The notes below the pieces were generated by a model, which worked only from the letters and a program-made list of their open reading frames with translations, was not told where the DNA came from and made no database searches. Position numbers and translations under genes: made by a program. This document shows, in pieces, positions 50,303 through 60,785 of a stretch of 64,000 nucleotides of DNA; positions within the stretch are counted from its first letter, which is position 1; each line of letters begins with the position of its first letter. The DNA is from RGIG3528 sp045616485 (GTDB taxonomy: Bacteria > Bacillota > Clostridia > Lachnospirales > Lachnospiraceae): assembly GCA_045616485.1 (NCBI GenBank), contig JAZLGU010000044.1:1-64000 (forward strand). The letters run 5' to 3'.

Positions 50303-52267
50303 CTATACAATCCTCTTAAACATTTTATCCATCTGCTCCCTGGTATAGGAAATGGTAGTAGGTCTGCCATGAGGGCAGTGATACGGGTCCTCCAGAGTCA
50401 GCATATCTGCAATCAGCTTTCTGGCTTCAGCTTCCGGCAAAACGGTATTGCCTTTTACCGCAGCTTTACAGGATATGGTAGCTATACGGTCATTTAAAAT
50501 ATCAGGATTTTTATGGTCGCGATCTGACATAAGGCTGCCTATAACTTCCTTCATCATGGCATCCAGATCAATATCCACAAAATCAGCAGGAAGTCCTGTT
50601 ACCTTTATATCAGAAAGACCAAATTCCTCTATTTCAAATCCCATTCGGTTAAATACCGAAATATTGTTCATAACGCACTCTGCCTCACGGATAGAAAGGC
50701 TGACAATTTTAGCCGGAAAAATGGCCTGTGTCGCAAATTCCTCTTTTTCCCGCAGTCTTTTCATAGTGCGTTCATATAATACTTTTTCATGGGCAGCATG
50801 CTGATCAATCATGAATACAGTATTGTCCATTTCTATAATCCAAAAAGTCCCCAGCACCTGTCCTACAATTCTAAATTCCTTTTCTCTCTCCTTATACAGG
50901 TCAGAAATAAAAGACTCCTGCACCGGATTTTCTATAACAGGTGCATTTTTAAATGCCCCAAAAAGCTCAGTCTCAATTTCTTCTGCCAGTACTTTAGGCT
51001 CTGCCTGTTTAACAGGCTCTTCAATCTTTACAGGCTCTACAGGCTTAAGAGGCTCTGCAGGCTTTACTGGCTCTGCCTGTTTTACCGGCTCTTCAACACT
51101 ATATTTTTTAAGGCTGTCAGGTATGGCAACAGGTGTATTTTCAGGAGTTATAAGCTCTCTAATCGGTGTCTTCTTTACTTCAAAGGCTTCAGGCAGATGC
51201 TTTGTATTTAATTCCTGTATCTTTTCTTTATGCTGCTCTACAGGGCTCTTGTCTTTTACTTCCTGATTGACAATCATGGTCTTACCTGCAAGAGCTTCTC
51301 TTACCGCATCATAAATAAGTCTGTAAACAGCTTCATTTTCAGTGAATCTAAGCTCCAGCTTGGAGGGATGAACATTTACATCAAGGGTATCTGACGGCAT
51401 ATCAAGAAAAAGAGCACATACGGGATAACAATGCCCCATCATATAGCCCTTATAGGCATCCTCTATGGCATTACGAAGAACTGCACATTTTACAAATCTG
51501 CCATTGACAAAAAAGCCCTCCAGATTACGATTACCCCTGGAAACATAAGGCTTGGCTACAAGGCCTGTAAGCTGATAGGATCTAAGCTCATCTTTCATCT
51601 CTACATTAAGGACTGATTTAGCCATATCCAGTCCGTAAAGCTCCATAAAAGTTTCTTTAAGCTTACCCTGACCGGCAGTATGAAGCTGTACTTTGCCGTT
51701 TACAATAAGCTTAAAAGAGATCTCCGGATGACACAGAGCCTGTTTTTCCACCATTTCGCAGACATAGCCTGCCTCAGTCCCCGGGCTCTTTAAGAATTTT
51801 CTTCTTACAGGAGTATTGAAAAACAGGTCTTTAACAAGAAAAGTAGTGCCATCAGGGCAGCCTGCCTCTTCCATTATCTTTTCATCGCCGCCTTCAATGA
51901 CATATCTCTGCCCCATAAAAGCATCTTTTGTTTTGGTTAAAAGCTCTACTTTTGAGATGCTGGCTATGGATGATAAGGCTTCACCTCTAAAGCCCAGGCT
52001 GCTGATAGATAAAAGGTCTACAGCTGATTTAATCTTGGAAGTGGCATGCCTGTAAAAAGCTACTTTTATATCAGAAGCTTCAATACCGGATCCATTATCT
52101 GTAACCCTTATTAAATCAATGCCACCGTTTTTTATCTCTACAGTAATGGCGCTGGCTCCTGCATCCACGGCATTCTCCACCAGCTCCTTTACTACAGACT
52201 GAGGTCTTTCTATAACCTCACCTGCGGCGATCTGATCTATTGTATTTTTATCTAGGATGTTAATCAT
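50303..52267 (-). CDS. mutL: DNA mismatch repair protein MutL
   Basis: A 654-residue protein. GHKL ATPase domain: 'DNGSGI', 'GFRGEALSSIASIS'. The C-terminal domain has the endonuclease motif DQHAAHEKVLYE, so this MutL can nick DNA, as expected for species without MutH. The linker (about 340-440) holds a degenerate Pro/Glu/Lys/Val repeat (units like PVKQAEP, PVKPAEP, PLKPVEP). Gene lies 11 bp after mutS. Confidence 0.96.
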   Translation of the reverse strand: MINILDKNTIDQIAAGEVIERPQSVVKELVENAVDAGASAITVEIKNGGIDLIRVTDNGSGIEASDIKVAFYRHATSKIKSAVDLLSISSLGFRGEALSSIASISKVELLTKTKDAFMGQRYVIEGGDEKIMEEAGCPDGTTFLVKDLFFNTPVRRKFLKSPGTEAGYVCEMVEKQALCHPEISFKLIVNGKVQLHTAGQGKLKETFMELYGLDMAKSVLNVEMKDELRSYQLTGLVAKPYVSRGNRNLEGFFVNGRFVKCAVLRNAIEDAYKGYMMGHCYPVCALFLDMPSDTLDVNVHPSKLELRFTENEAVYRLIYDAVREALAGKTMIVNQEVKDKSPVEQHKEKIQELNTKHLPEAFEVKKTPIRELITPENTPVAIPDSLKKYSVEEPVKQAEPVKPAEPLKPVEPVKIEEPVKQAEPKVLAEEIETELFGAFKNAPVIENPVQESFISDLYKEREKEFRIVGQVLGTFWIIEMDNTVFMIDQHAAHEKVLYERTMKRLREKEEFATQAIFPAKIVSLSIREAECVMNNISVFNRMGFEIEEFGLSDIKVTGLPADFVDIDLDAMMKEVIGSLMSDRDHKNPDILNDRIATISCKAAVKGNTVLPEAEARKLIADMLTLEDPYHCPHGRPTTISYTREQMDKMFKRIV

Positions 52268-52278
52268 AAATTATCCTT

Positions 52279-54951
52279 TTATCTGCATTTCTCCTGTAAT
52301 TTGTAAAGGGAATTAAGAGCATCCAAAGGAGTCATGGCCTGAACATTTATATGCAAAAGCTCATTAATGACCTGCATATATTTGGAATTATCAAAGTCTT
52401 TTGTATCCTCTATCTCTACTTCCTTAGGCTCTTCAAAAAGAGAAAGCTGTCCGTCAAAAACATCGTCCTTTTTAGGCTTTTTAGGCTCTTCAATAGTGCC
52501 CAGCTGATTGTCAAAAATCTCTCCGGCATTTATGTCATTTTTCACCAGCTCTTCTGATATTTCAGTAGCACGACGAAGCACTTCTTCAGGGAGTCCTGCC
52601 AGTCTTGCCACCTGGATACCATAGCTCTTGTCAGCTCCGCCTCTTATAATTTTTCTAAGGAATACTATAGAGTCTCCCTGCTCCTTAACGGCGATGCAGA
52701 AATTTACTACTCCTTTAAGTCGGCCCTCCAGCTCTGTAAGCTCATGATAATGTGTGGCAAAAAGGGCCTTGGCTCCCAGCTTTTTGGTATCTGCGATGTG
52801 CTCTACTACAGCCCAGGCAATGGAAAGGCCATCATATGTGCTGGTGCCTCGTCCTATCTCGTCCAGGATAAGCAGGCTTTTCTTAGTGGCATTTTTTAGA
52901 ATATTTGCCACTTCGTTCATTTCCACCATGAAAGTGGACTGACCACTGGCCAGATCATCAGATGCACCTACTCTGGTAAAAATACGATCTACTATACCTA
53001 TCTTGGCAGAGGTCGCAGGTACAAAGGATCCCAGCTGTGCCATCAGTACGATTAACGCTGTCTGTCTCATGTATGTAGACTTACCAGCCATATTGGGGCC
53101 TGTAATAACAGCTATTCTGCTATCATTGCCATCAAGGTAGGTATCATTATCAATAAAAAGGTCATTTACTATTAACTGCTCAACTACAGGATGTCTGCCG
53201 CCCTTTATGGATATAACTGAGTCATCCGTAATGGTGGGGCGTACATAATTGTTGGTGGTAGCTACTTTGGAAAGAGCGCATAAAAAGTCTGTAACAGCTA
53301 TGGCTCTGGCTGAAGACTGAATACGAAGCACACATTTAGCCACTTCATCCCTAAGCTCTTCAAAAAGATTGTATTCCAATGAGAAAAGTCTGTCCTCAGA
53401 GCCTAAAATAGCTTCCTCAATTTTCTTAAGCTCTTCATTGGTATAACGCTCTGCTCCTGCCAGAGTCTGCTTTCTGATCCAGCTTTCAGGTACCAGGTCT
53501 TTAAAAGAATTTGTCACCTCAAAATAGTAGCCAAATACCCTGTTATACTTAATTTTAAGATTTTTTATGCCGGTAGCTTCCTTTTCCCTGACTTCCAGCT
53601 CCATAAGCCAGTTCTTGCCATCTGTTTTGGCCAGTCTCAGTCTGTCTACTTCTTCGTTGTAGCCGGTCTTTATTATGCCACCTTCTTTTATCTGAATAGG
53701 CGGCTCTTCATTTACGGCATTTTCTATAAGCTCTGCCAGATCCTTAAGCTCATCTATTTCTCCGCAGGTCTTTTTTATAAGCCCGGACTTCATTTCAGAT
53801 AAAAGACTCTTGATAAAGGGGAGCATTTTTAATGAAGTGGCCAGAGCTATCATATCTCTGGGATTGGCTGTGCGGTAGGAAATCTTACTCATAAGCCTTT
53901 CCAGATCATAAATGGCATCCAGATACTCTCTAAGCTCTTCCCTTATCATGGCATTATTATTAAGATTTTCAATGGCATCTAAACGCTCATTAATCTCGCT
54001 TTTCTTAATAAGCGGCTGCTCTATATAGTTCTTAAGGAGTCTGGCTCCCATAGCTGTTTTGGTTTTATCCAGGACTCCGAAAAGTGAACCTTTTTTCAGC
54101 TTTTCACGCATAGTCTCAGTAAGCTCCAGATTGCGTCTGGTAGATGCATCAATAATCATGAAGCGGCCTACAGAGTATGTCTCCACTCTTGTAATATGTA
54201 AAAGTGAATTTTTCTGAGTATCAAAAAGGTACTTAAGTAAAGCACCTGATGCAAGCTTAGCCATGGAAGTCTTAATACCAAGATCCACTGAGCTTTGATT
54301 AAAGTGTCCGCTTATCTCCTGCTCACATATCTCGTCATCAAATATATAATCTTCCAAAACAGATATGAATATATTCATTTTGGACTTTAATTCGTCTAAA
54401 TTAAGGCCGGATACTATACAGGATGAATTACATATTATCTCAGAGGGAGCAAATTTCACTATCTCATCCATACATAGGGGCAGGCTGTCTACTTCTGTTA
54501 CCAGGAAATCACCTGTAGCCACATCTGTAGTAGCTATACCGAATTTGCCATCCACAAAAGCAATGCAGGTAAGATAATTGTGAGCACTTAAATCTTCGTT
54601 TTTTGAAGAAGTATTAGTACCCGGAGTTACGATTCTGGTAACTTCCCTTTTTACCAGGCCCTTTGCCTGCTTTGGATCCTCTACCTGTTCACATATTGCC
54701 ACTTTATATCCCAGTGATACCAGCTTGTCCAGGTAGGTATCTACTGCATGAAAAGGAATGCCACACATAGGGGCTCTTTCTTCCAGGCCACACATTTTAC
54801 CTGTAAGAGTCAGCTCCAGCTCTCTGGAAGCCACCTTGGCATCTTCAAAAAACATTTCATAAAAGTCGCCCAGCCTGTAGAAAAGGATACAGTCCTTGTA
54901 CTGTTCCTTTGTCTCCATATACTTTTCCATCATTGGCGATAATTCACCCAT
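52279..54951 (-). CDS. mutS: DNA mismatch repair protein MutS
   Basis: An 890-residue mismatch sensor. The mismatch-wedge motif Phe-Tyr-Glu is in 'GDFYEMFFEDA' (about 28-38); connector, lever and clamp domains follow; the ATPase has 'GPNMAGKSTYMRQ' and 'LILDEIGRGTSTYDG'. The tail 'KPKKDDVFDGQLSLFEEP' carries a QLSLF motif of the beta-clamp-binding type. ATG with GGAGT upstream. Confidence 0.97.
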   Translation of the reverse strand: MGELSPMMEKYMETKEQYKDCILFYRLGDFYEMFFEDAKVASRELELTLTGKMCGLEERAPMCGIPFHAVDTYLDKLVSLGYKVAICEQVEDPKQAKGLVKREVTRIVTPGTNTSSKNEDLSAHNYLTCIAFVDGKFGIATTDVATGDFLVTEVDSLPLCMDEIVKFAPSEIICNSSCIVSGLNLDELKSKMNIFISVLEDYIFDDEICEQEISGHFNQSSVDLGIKTSMAKLASGALLKYLFDTQKNSLLHITRVETYSVGRFMIIDASTRRNLELTETMREKLKKGSLFGVLDKTKTAMGARLLKNYIEQPLIKKSEINERLDAIENLNNNAMIREELREYLDAIYDLERLMSKISYRTANPRDMIALATSLKMLPFIKSLLSEMKSGLIKKTCGEIDELKDLAELIENAVNEEPPIQIKEGGIIKTGYNEEVDRLRLAKTDGKNWLMELEVREKEATGIKNLKIKYNRVFGYYFEVTNSFKDLVPESWIRKQTLAGAERYTNEELKKIEEAILGSEDRLFSLEYNLFEELRDEVAKCVLRIQSSARAIAVTDFLCALSKVATTNNYVRPTITDDSVISIKGGRHPVVEQLIVNDLFIDNDTYLDGNDSRIAVITGPNMAGKSTYMRQTALIVLMAQLGSFVPATSAKIGIVDRIFTRVGASDDLASGQSTFMVEMNEVANILKNATKKSLLILDEIGRGTSTYDGLSIAWAVVEHIADTKKLGAKALFATHYHELTELEGRLKGVVNFCIAVKEQGDSIVFLRKIIRGGADKSYGIQVARLAGLPEEVLRRATEISEELVKNDINAGEIFDNQLGTIEEPKKPKKDDVFDGQLSLFEEPKEVEIEDTKDFDNSKYMQVINELLHINVQAMTPLDALNSLYKLQEKCR

Positions 54952-54960
54952 TGTTAACTC

Positions 54961-56592
54961 CTACTTCCTCATGGCATTAGCTTCCGCATTTCTTGTAATT
55001 TCTTCGCTAAAGCCATATTTTTTCAAAAGTCTTATAGCATTACCGGAGTCTGAAGGACCTGGTAAAAGCTTATAAGTAAATACAATATCATCCCCGGATA
55101 TATCTTCGGTAAAATGGTAATTGTCGTATAAATCTGCACATTTCTCGCAAAGCTCAATATCGTGAGATGCAGCAAAAATAAGCTTATTGCTGTCGGCAAA
55201 GGCTGATAAAACTGCTATGTTTGCTGCGATTCTTTCAACTGTGTTGGTCCCCTTAAACAGCTCGTCCGTAAAGCCTATAACAGGTATAGCTACATCCTCA
55301 TCAAGGATACGCTTTACTGATTTAATTTCTGCAATGTAGTAGCTGTCACCTGTTATAATATTGTCCTTTACAGCCATGGAAGTAAGGACCTTACAGTAGG
55401 ATGCTCTAAAGCTTTTTGCCGTACAGGTATGAATAGTCTGGGCATAATAGAGATTTATGGCTACTTCCTTAAGAAATGTGGACTTACCTGATGCGTTGGA
55501 GCCGGTAATAAGCATACCCTTATGAACATTAATGTCCTGACTTACAGGCTGCTCCAAAAGAGGATGATATAATTCATCTGCTTCCACAAAAGGCTTGTCA
55601 GACACTACAAGCTCAGGCTGACAGTAAAAGGGCAGATTCTCTCTATAGGCAGTAATGCTTATCATGGAATCAATATATCCTGCTGTCTCATAAAGCATAA
55701 ATATATCATCCAAACATTTTTTTGCATTATTCAGGGAAAGATTAAAGAGAATAAGGTCTATATGCAAAATCATATTAAAATAATCCAGCACCATCGTTAG
55801 CATATCTCCTGAAAAAGAGATACGTACAAAGCCCATACATTTTCTGAAGGTGGTAGTGGCCTTTAATGACTTTCTGATATCCTCATTTTCTTCCGAAAGA
55901 ATATTCAGATTCATGGCCGCAATTTTTTCAGTAGCTTCGCACATGTTGGCCGCCTGGGAAAAGGCAGTCATATAGTCTCTCACCTGGCTTTTTCGCATAT
56001 AATAAGTAATTACGTTAACAAAAAGAAAGATGACGCTAAGGGCCACGCCATATTTAATGCTAAAAGGAATAAGCACTATAGATGCTATTATACCAAGAGC
56101 GCAGAAAACATGTAAAAAGGTGGAATCCTTCTTCATCTCGTCAATTTTTGAAAGAGATGCATACATGGAAGCATATTTATTCTTTTTTATATGCATAAGC
56201 TGGTACTGAAGCTCGGTACGGATATCGGCCTTTTCCTTGAAGAAGCCAAAGAGACCTTCTCTTTTTTCCAGTTCAGTCTTATCAAAAACAGGCCTCCGAA
56301 GGAGGGAGTAAAGGTACTCTTCTCCGGGGGCCGAGGTAGTATGATTTATACGATTGTAAAGGTCGTAAAAATTAATATCATTGGCTGTAATATCATCCAT
56401 TAAAGCACCGCTTATGCTTTCGGAGAATATCGCCACTCTGTCCAGCTCTTCAGAAGTTTTTTTATACTCACAAGGCTTTGCGAAGTCCTGTAGGAGCTTC
56501 GCTTTCGCCTTTTTCTTGTCATTTACTCTGTCATAAACCGCTTTTATCAGCAGGAAAACCATTCCTGCGATTAAAAGGTATACTAACCACAT
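54961..56592 (-). CDS. Membrane-associated MutS-family ATPase
   Basis: A 543-residue protein with a MutS ATPase domain but no mismatch-binding domain. N-terminal membrane helix (about 3-19), a further two helices near 163-205, then the lever-like region and the ATPase core: 'TGSNASGKSTFLKE' (Walker A), 'VIGFTDELFKGTNTVERIAA' (Walker B area; TDEL in place of the usual DEIG), 'ASHDIELCE'. Function is unknown; it lies 9 bp before mutS and looks like a co-transcribed paralogue. Confidence 0.85.
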   Translation of the reverse strand: MWLVYLLIAGMVFLLIKAVYDRVNDKKKAKAKLLQDFAKPCEYKKTSEELDRVAIFSESISGALMDDITANDINFYDLYNRINHTTSAPGEEYLYSLLRRPVFDKTELEKREGLFGFFKEKADIRTELQYQLMHIKKNKYASMYASLSKIDEMKKDSTFLHVFCALGIIASIVLIPFSIKYGVALSVIFLFVNVITYYMRKSQVRDYMTAFSQAANMCEATEKIAAMNLNILSEENEDIRKSLKATTTFRKCMGFVRISFSGDMLTMVLDYFNMILHIDLILFNLSLNNAKKCLDDIFMLYETAGYIDSMISITAYRENLPFYCQPELVVSDKPFVEADELYHPLLEQPVSQDINVHKGMLITGSNASGKSTFLKEVAINLYYAQTIHTCTAKSFRASYCKVLTSMAVKDNIITGDSYYIAEIKSVKRILDEDVAIPVIGFTDELFKGTNTVERIAANIAVLSAFADSNKLIFAASHDIELCEKCADLYDNYHFTEDISGDDIVFTYKLLPGPSDSGNAIRLLKKYGFSEEITRNAEANAMRK

Positions 56593-56612
56593 ATCTAATC
56601 CCCTTTTATAAA

Positions 56613-57824
56613 TCAGTCGTTAATTATTCTACCGTAATACATCTTGTATGGCGAAATAAAATCAATATCGGAAATACCGATGCCCTGGGTATTGGTAGAA
56701 GAATGAATAATTCTGCCTACACCATCATCATCTTTTCCCAGATAAATTGCTACATGGAAAACCTTGGTCTTATTGGCATAAAATACCAGATCTCCCGGCT
56801 TTAAATCACTTCTGTTAATCTTTTTGAATGACTTCTGCATATCTGCAGATACTCTGGGCATTTTGTCCAATGGAGTAAGATACTTTCTATATCCCGAATT
56901 ATTTTTATATACATTGTCAAAAACGTATCTCACAAAACCTGAACAGTCAACGCCCTTGCTGGGAATATTACCTCCCCACAAATATCCTGTAGGCTTTCCA
57001 CTGCTGTCCTTAAGGCCTTTTACCTTAATACCCAGATATTTCATAGCTTCCTCGCAGATAGCTACTCTTACATCACTTACATTGGTACCGAATTTATAAT
57101 ACTTTTCAGCCCACTGCAGCTCATATTGCAGAGCTACATAGTCAAGAGAAACATAGCCTACTTTTTCAGTGTCATTGGTATCGGATTCCAGGACTACTTC
57201 TACCCACAATTTATGCTTATCTTCGCTTTTATTTACTACCAAAGCCCTTGAAACTGCCATCTTTTCTCCGGCTTTAACCTGAGTAATCATGTCTGAAGAC
57301 ACAGATGGCTCTTTTCTTACATTAAGCGCATTAACATTCTTCTTTACTACAGCATAAAGGCTCTTAAGCTCATCAGCTTTTTCCTGAGCATCAGCTCCTG
57401 TAAGCAGCCACTTGGCACTGACAAAGCCTGTAAGCTTACCGGACTGAACTTCGTACCACTCTTCATTTTCTCCTGAGCTTTTAACAATCACGGGATTAGT
57501 ATTTTTAATAATAACAGCAGCATTGGGATAGAGAATACCTACTTTGTTATTACTTGTACCTGCTTTGGCTCTGATATTTAAAAGGCTTGTAACATTGGCA
57601 ATAGCCACATTTTCATTGTAATTATTGGTGGCCTCAACTAAAAAAGGTACTTGACCCTCTTTTTCTTCTTCACTGTAGTACTTTTCAATGCCTTCGGATA
57701 TGCCAGCCAGTCCCAGAGAGCCCTTTATTTCCTCACCAAAAACAGCCCTCGTCTTATTCACGGAGAATAAAATGAAGGCTAACATACATCCTAAAAATAC
57801 TTTACCAAACAAATGCTTACTCAA
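56613..57824 (-). CDS. SH3-domain NlpC/P60 cell-wall hydrolase
   Basis: A 403-residue secreted endopeptidase that likely cuts peptide stems of peptidoglycan. Signal sequence (1-30), two bacterial SH3 domains (about 75-135 and 155-225), then NlpC/P60: catalytic Cys in 'GVDCSGFVRYVF', His in 'VFHVAIYLG', third residue in 'GRIIHSSTN'. TTG start at 57824 with GGGGT eight bases away; no ATG in frame fits. Confidence 0.9.
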   Translation of the reverse strand: MSKHLFGKVFLGCMLAFILFSVNKTRAVFGEEIKGSLGLAGISEGIEKYYSEEEKEGQVPFLVEATNNYNENVAIANVTSLLNIRAKAGTSNNKVGILYPNAAVIIKNTNPVIVKSSGENEEWYEVQSGKLTGFVSAKWLLTGADAQEKADELKSLYAVVKKNVNALNVRKEPSVSSDMITQVKAGEKMAVSRALVVNKSEDKHKLWVEVVLESDTNDTEKVGYVSLDYVALQYELQWAEKYYKFGTNVSDVRVAICEEAMKYLGIKVKGLKDSSGKPTGYLWGGNIPSKGVDCSGFVRYVFDNVYKNNSGYRKYLTPLDKMPRVSADMQKSFKKINRSDLKPGDLVFYANKTKVFHVAIYLGKDDDGVGRIIHSSTNTQGIGISDIDFISPYKMYYGRIIND

Positions 57825-57869
57825 ACCCGATACCCCTTCCAGTGTTTGATTTTCTACTTTAGTAGTATT

Positions 57870-58997
57870 CTATTTTAATTTAAAGGACATGTATACCGGC
57901 TCGTGATCAGAATACTTAAAGCCTTCGTACATGTTTTCGTATTTTAATATTTCCACATTGTCAGAAACTATAAAGCCATCCAGAATAAATACCTTTGTAA
58001 TGCCCTCTGTATAAGGCGCATCATTATCACGCCCTGTAGGTGGCAGTTTCTTTTTGTCATATTTATCCATGGCAAAGGACAGAAACTTAGGTAATTCTTT
58101 CCTCGGGAAAGGATAGGCCCAGGTACTGTAAGGCTCTTCATCCTCATCTAAAGATAAGTCATGATTAAAATCTCCGCCGCAGATTATATAATTGCCGCAG
58201 AGATATTCATTAGTCATATCATCAATCAGCATTTTAAGCTGACCCTCACGCACAGAATCATCACTGCCATAGGCAGAAAGATGAATATTGTATAGGCATA
58301 AGCTCTTGCCGCCATCGACAGGAATCTTGGATACTGAATAGCATCTGTCCAGGTCAAAAAATTTGGTAATGGAGTCCATAATAGGCAGCTCCATTCTTTT
58401 GGCCTCGCTCATAGGCAGCTTGGAAAAAGTACCTATACCTGCAGTAATAGTGCCATGAGGCTGATAAATAGGGATAACGTAGTAAGGAGACTTGTAAAGA
58501 TTATATGCAAAGCTGTAGTAATATCCCATCATCTTTGAATTCATATAATCCAGCTGATCTATATGATAAGATCTGGTACTATCCCTGTCTATCTCCTGAA
58601 ATATAATAAAATCAGGATCTTTAGAAAGAACCTTGTCCAAAAGTCCGTCTATATTTTTATAGACATCCTTTCTGGAGAAAGCCCAGGACTCATGCCCGCC
58701 ATCCATAAAGAAATCAAAATCATCAGAATATGCACCAAAGCCTAAATTGGCAGTCATTATACTATAAGTCTTACCTAAGCTAAGCCCGGCATCAGAAGCT
58801 ACACCGCTCTGATACTCTAAAGAAAGCTCCCTGTCTCCCAAGCGGTTAAAGGTAAGGTAAGCATAGCCTACATAGCCGCCTGCCAAGCCTGTAAGTACAG
58901 CAAGTACAATAAGTACAATCTTTAATGCAAGTAGAAATTTATTCTTTTTCTTATTAACTTTTTTCCTGTTAACCTTTTTCCTGCTTTTCTTATTCAT
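57870..58997 (-). CDS. Membrane-anchored endonuclease/exonuclease/phosphatase family protein
   Basis: A 375-residue EEP-fold protein facing outward. A very basic N-terminus, one helix (about 24-47), then the EEP domain: 'MTANLGFG', 'IIFQEIDRDS' with the metal Glu, 'NIHLSAYG', 'IICGGDFNHD' and the final 'YSDHEPV'. Relatives cut DNA, phosphoinositides or sphingolipids; the substrate is unknown. TTG 59006 would add three residues, but ATG 58997 is favoured. Confidence 0.85.
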   Translation of the reverse strand: MNKKSRKKVNRKKVNKKKNKFLLALKIVLIVLAVLTGLAGGYVGYAYLTFNRLGDRELSLEYQSGVASDAGLSLGKTYSIMTANLGFGAYSDDFDFFMDGGHESWAFSRKDVYKNIDGLLDKVLSKDPDFIIFQEIDRDSTRSYHIDQLDYMNSKMMGYYYSFAYNLYKSPYYVIPIYQPHGTITAGIGTFSKLPMSEAKRMELPIMDSITKFFDLDRCYSVSKIPVDGGKSLCLYNIHLSAYGSDDSVREGQLKMLIDDMTNEYLCGNYIICGGDFNHDLSLDEDEEPYSTWAYPFPRKELPKFLSFAMDKYDKKKLPPTGRDNDAPYTEGITKVFILDGFIVSDNVEILKYENMYEGFKYSDHEPVYMSFKLK

Positions 58998-59041
58998 ATA
59001 CCCCAAAGCCCTTATCGAGCCTTATTATCCCCATATTTATA

Positions 59042-60052
59042 TTAGTCCCAGGATAAGCTGTAATGCTCTATACGCTTATCTCTGGAGAACAGATCCTTAA
59101 CTGCCTGTTTTGTATCTTTATTTTCAAAAAGAATCAGATTGATCTGCTCCACAATAGGCATTTCCACATCATACTTGTCTGCCAGCAGCTTGGCAGCCTT
59201 GGCGCAGTAAACACCCTCCACCACCTGACCTACTTCCTTTAAGGCTTCCTCACAGGTCATGCCCTGTCCCATCAGATAGCCTGCATTACGATTTCTGGAA
59301 TGCTTACTGGTACAGGTAACAATAAGGTCTCCAATACCTGAGAGTCCGTTAAAGGACTCAGCTTTGCCGCCCATTTTTATACCCAGGCGGGATATCTCTA
59401 CTATTCCTCTGGTCATAAGAGCAGCCTTGGCATTATCTCCAAATCCCATACCGTCAGTAATGCCGGCAGCCAGAGCAATAACATTTTTCAGAGAGCCACC
59501 AAGCTCAATACCTAAAACATCCGGGCTGGTATATACTCTGAAAAAATCATTCATAAAAGTGTCCTGAATAAGGCGGGCTGTTGCCTCCCTTTCAGCTCCT
59601 ATTACTATAGTAGTAGGCATCTTTAATGACACTTCCTCAGCATGAGTAGGACCTGAAAGCACACATACCTGGGCATCACTAAGCTCATCCTTTATAACAT
59701 CGCAAAGTGTGAAAAGAGTACTCTCTTCAATACCCTTGGCCACATTGACAATAATCTGATCCTTGGGAATAAGTCCCTTAAGCCTGTTAGCTGTCTTACG
59801 AACAAAAATAGATGCTACCGCAAATACTATAATCTCCGGCTGTTCTGACAAAGCATCATCAATATCAGCAGTAAGCTTTACGGAATCAGGTAAAACAGCA
59901 CCGGGCAGATTCTTAATAGCAGCTCTGTCAGCCTTAAGTCCTTCTATTTCTTTTGCTACAGCACTCCAAAGTGTAACCTTGTGTCCATTTGTAGCCAGTA
60001 ATATTGTAAGAGCTGTACCCCAGGTACCTGCTCCCAAAACAGTTATATTCAT
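59042..60052 (-). CDS. gpsA: Glycerol-3-phosphate dehydrogenase [NAD(P)+]
   Basis: A 336-residue enzyme making sn-glycerol 3-phosphate from dihydroxyacetone phosphate for phospholipids. 'VLGAGTWGTALTILL' at 4-18, 'SGPTHAEEV', 'LKNVIALAAGITDGMGFGDN' with the catalytic Lys, and 'GIGDLIVTCTSKHSRNR' are intact. It follows plsY, its downstream enzyme. Confidence 0.96.
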   Translation of the reverse strand: MNITVLGAGTWGTALTILLATNGHKVTLWSAVAKEIEGLKADRAAIKNLPGAVLPDSVKLTADIDDALSEQPEIIVFAVASIFVRKTANRLKGLIPKDQIIVNVAKGIEESTLFTLCDVIKDELSDAQVCVLSGPTHAEEVSLKMPTTIVIGAEREATARLIQDTFMNDFFRVYTSPDVLGIELGGSLKNVIALAAGITDGMGFGDNAKAALMTRGIVEISRLGIKMGGKAESFNGLSGIGDLIVTCTSKHSRNRNAGYLMGQGMTCEEALKEVGQVVEGVYCAKAAKLLADKYDVEMPIVEQINLILFENKDTKQAVKDLFSRDKRIEHYSLSWD

Positions 60053-60074
60053 ATCTATAAACCAAAACCTTTAT

Positions 60075-60785
60075 TTATTTATTTTTCTTTGGACCAAAAG
60101 AAAATCTGTTCTCGTTATGATTTTTAAGTCTCTTAATATTGCTTCTGTGATTATATACACAAAGCACCGTAAATATCCAGGTAAAGCAGGACATGGCAAT
60201 CCATATATTTTGATTAAAAGAGCCATAATCAAAAATATCACCATGACCGCCATAGCTAAAGTAGCCCTGAACAAGTACAAAAAGAGGGAAAAGTAAGGAT
60301 GCTACCATGGAGGCAATACTCATATACTTTGTAATAAATATGGTAAGGGCAAAAATGGCAAATCCGCCTACTGCCAGCCTCCAGTCATATAAAAGCATGC
60401 AGGCTCCCATACAGGCCACTCCCTTTCCACCTTTGAATTTAAGATAAAAAGGAAACATATGACCAAGTACAGCGCCAAAGCCTACCAAAAGTACCAGGAG
60501 CTGATTCATCTGAGACATGGCCGGATACTGCTGGAAGAATAAAAATCTAACCAGCAAAATAGGCAGCATAGTCTTAAACAGGTCAATAAACAGAGTAATA
60601 AATCCGGCTTTAGGCCCCATTACTCTAAGAACATTTGTTGCTCCTGTATTGCCACTTCCCTGATGCTTGATATCAACATTGCCTTTTTTGGCTACTATCG
60701 TACCTGATGAAAAACATCCGCATATATAGCCTATAACAATACAGAAAATCACCTGTAAAGGAATCATATCAATAAACAACTGCAT
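60075..60785 (-). CDS. plsY: Acyl-phosphate:glycerol-3-phosphate acyltransferase
   Basis: A 236-residue membrane protein with about five helices, the first acylation in phospholipid synthesis. Motifs: 'GSGNTGATNVLR' (about 41-52), 'KFKGGKGVA' (about 114-122), and a late Asn. It uses acyl phosphate and the gpsA product, whose gene is next. Start overlaps der by one base (TAATG). Confidence 0.95.
   Translation of the reverse strand: MQLFIDMIPLQVIFCIVIGYICGCFSSGTIVAKKGNVDIKHQGSGNTGATNVLRVMGPKAGFITLFIDLFKTMLPILLVRFLFFQQYPAMSQMNQLLVLLVGFGAVLGHMFPFYLKFKGGKGVACMGACMLLYDWRLAVGGFAIFALTIFITKYMSIASMVASLLFPLFVLVQGYFSYGGHGDIFDYGSFNQNIWIAMSCFTWIFTVLCVYNHRSNIKRLKNHNENRFSFGPKKNK

Noticed and set aside
50789..51266. 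Two overlapping plus-strand frames opposite mutL
   Set aside because: They mirror the repetitive linker of MutL and have no start signals.
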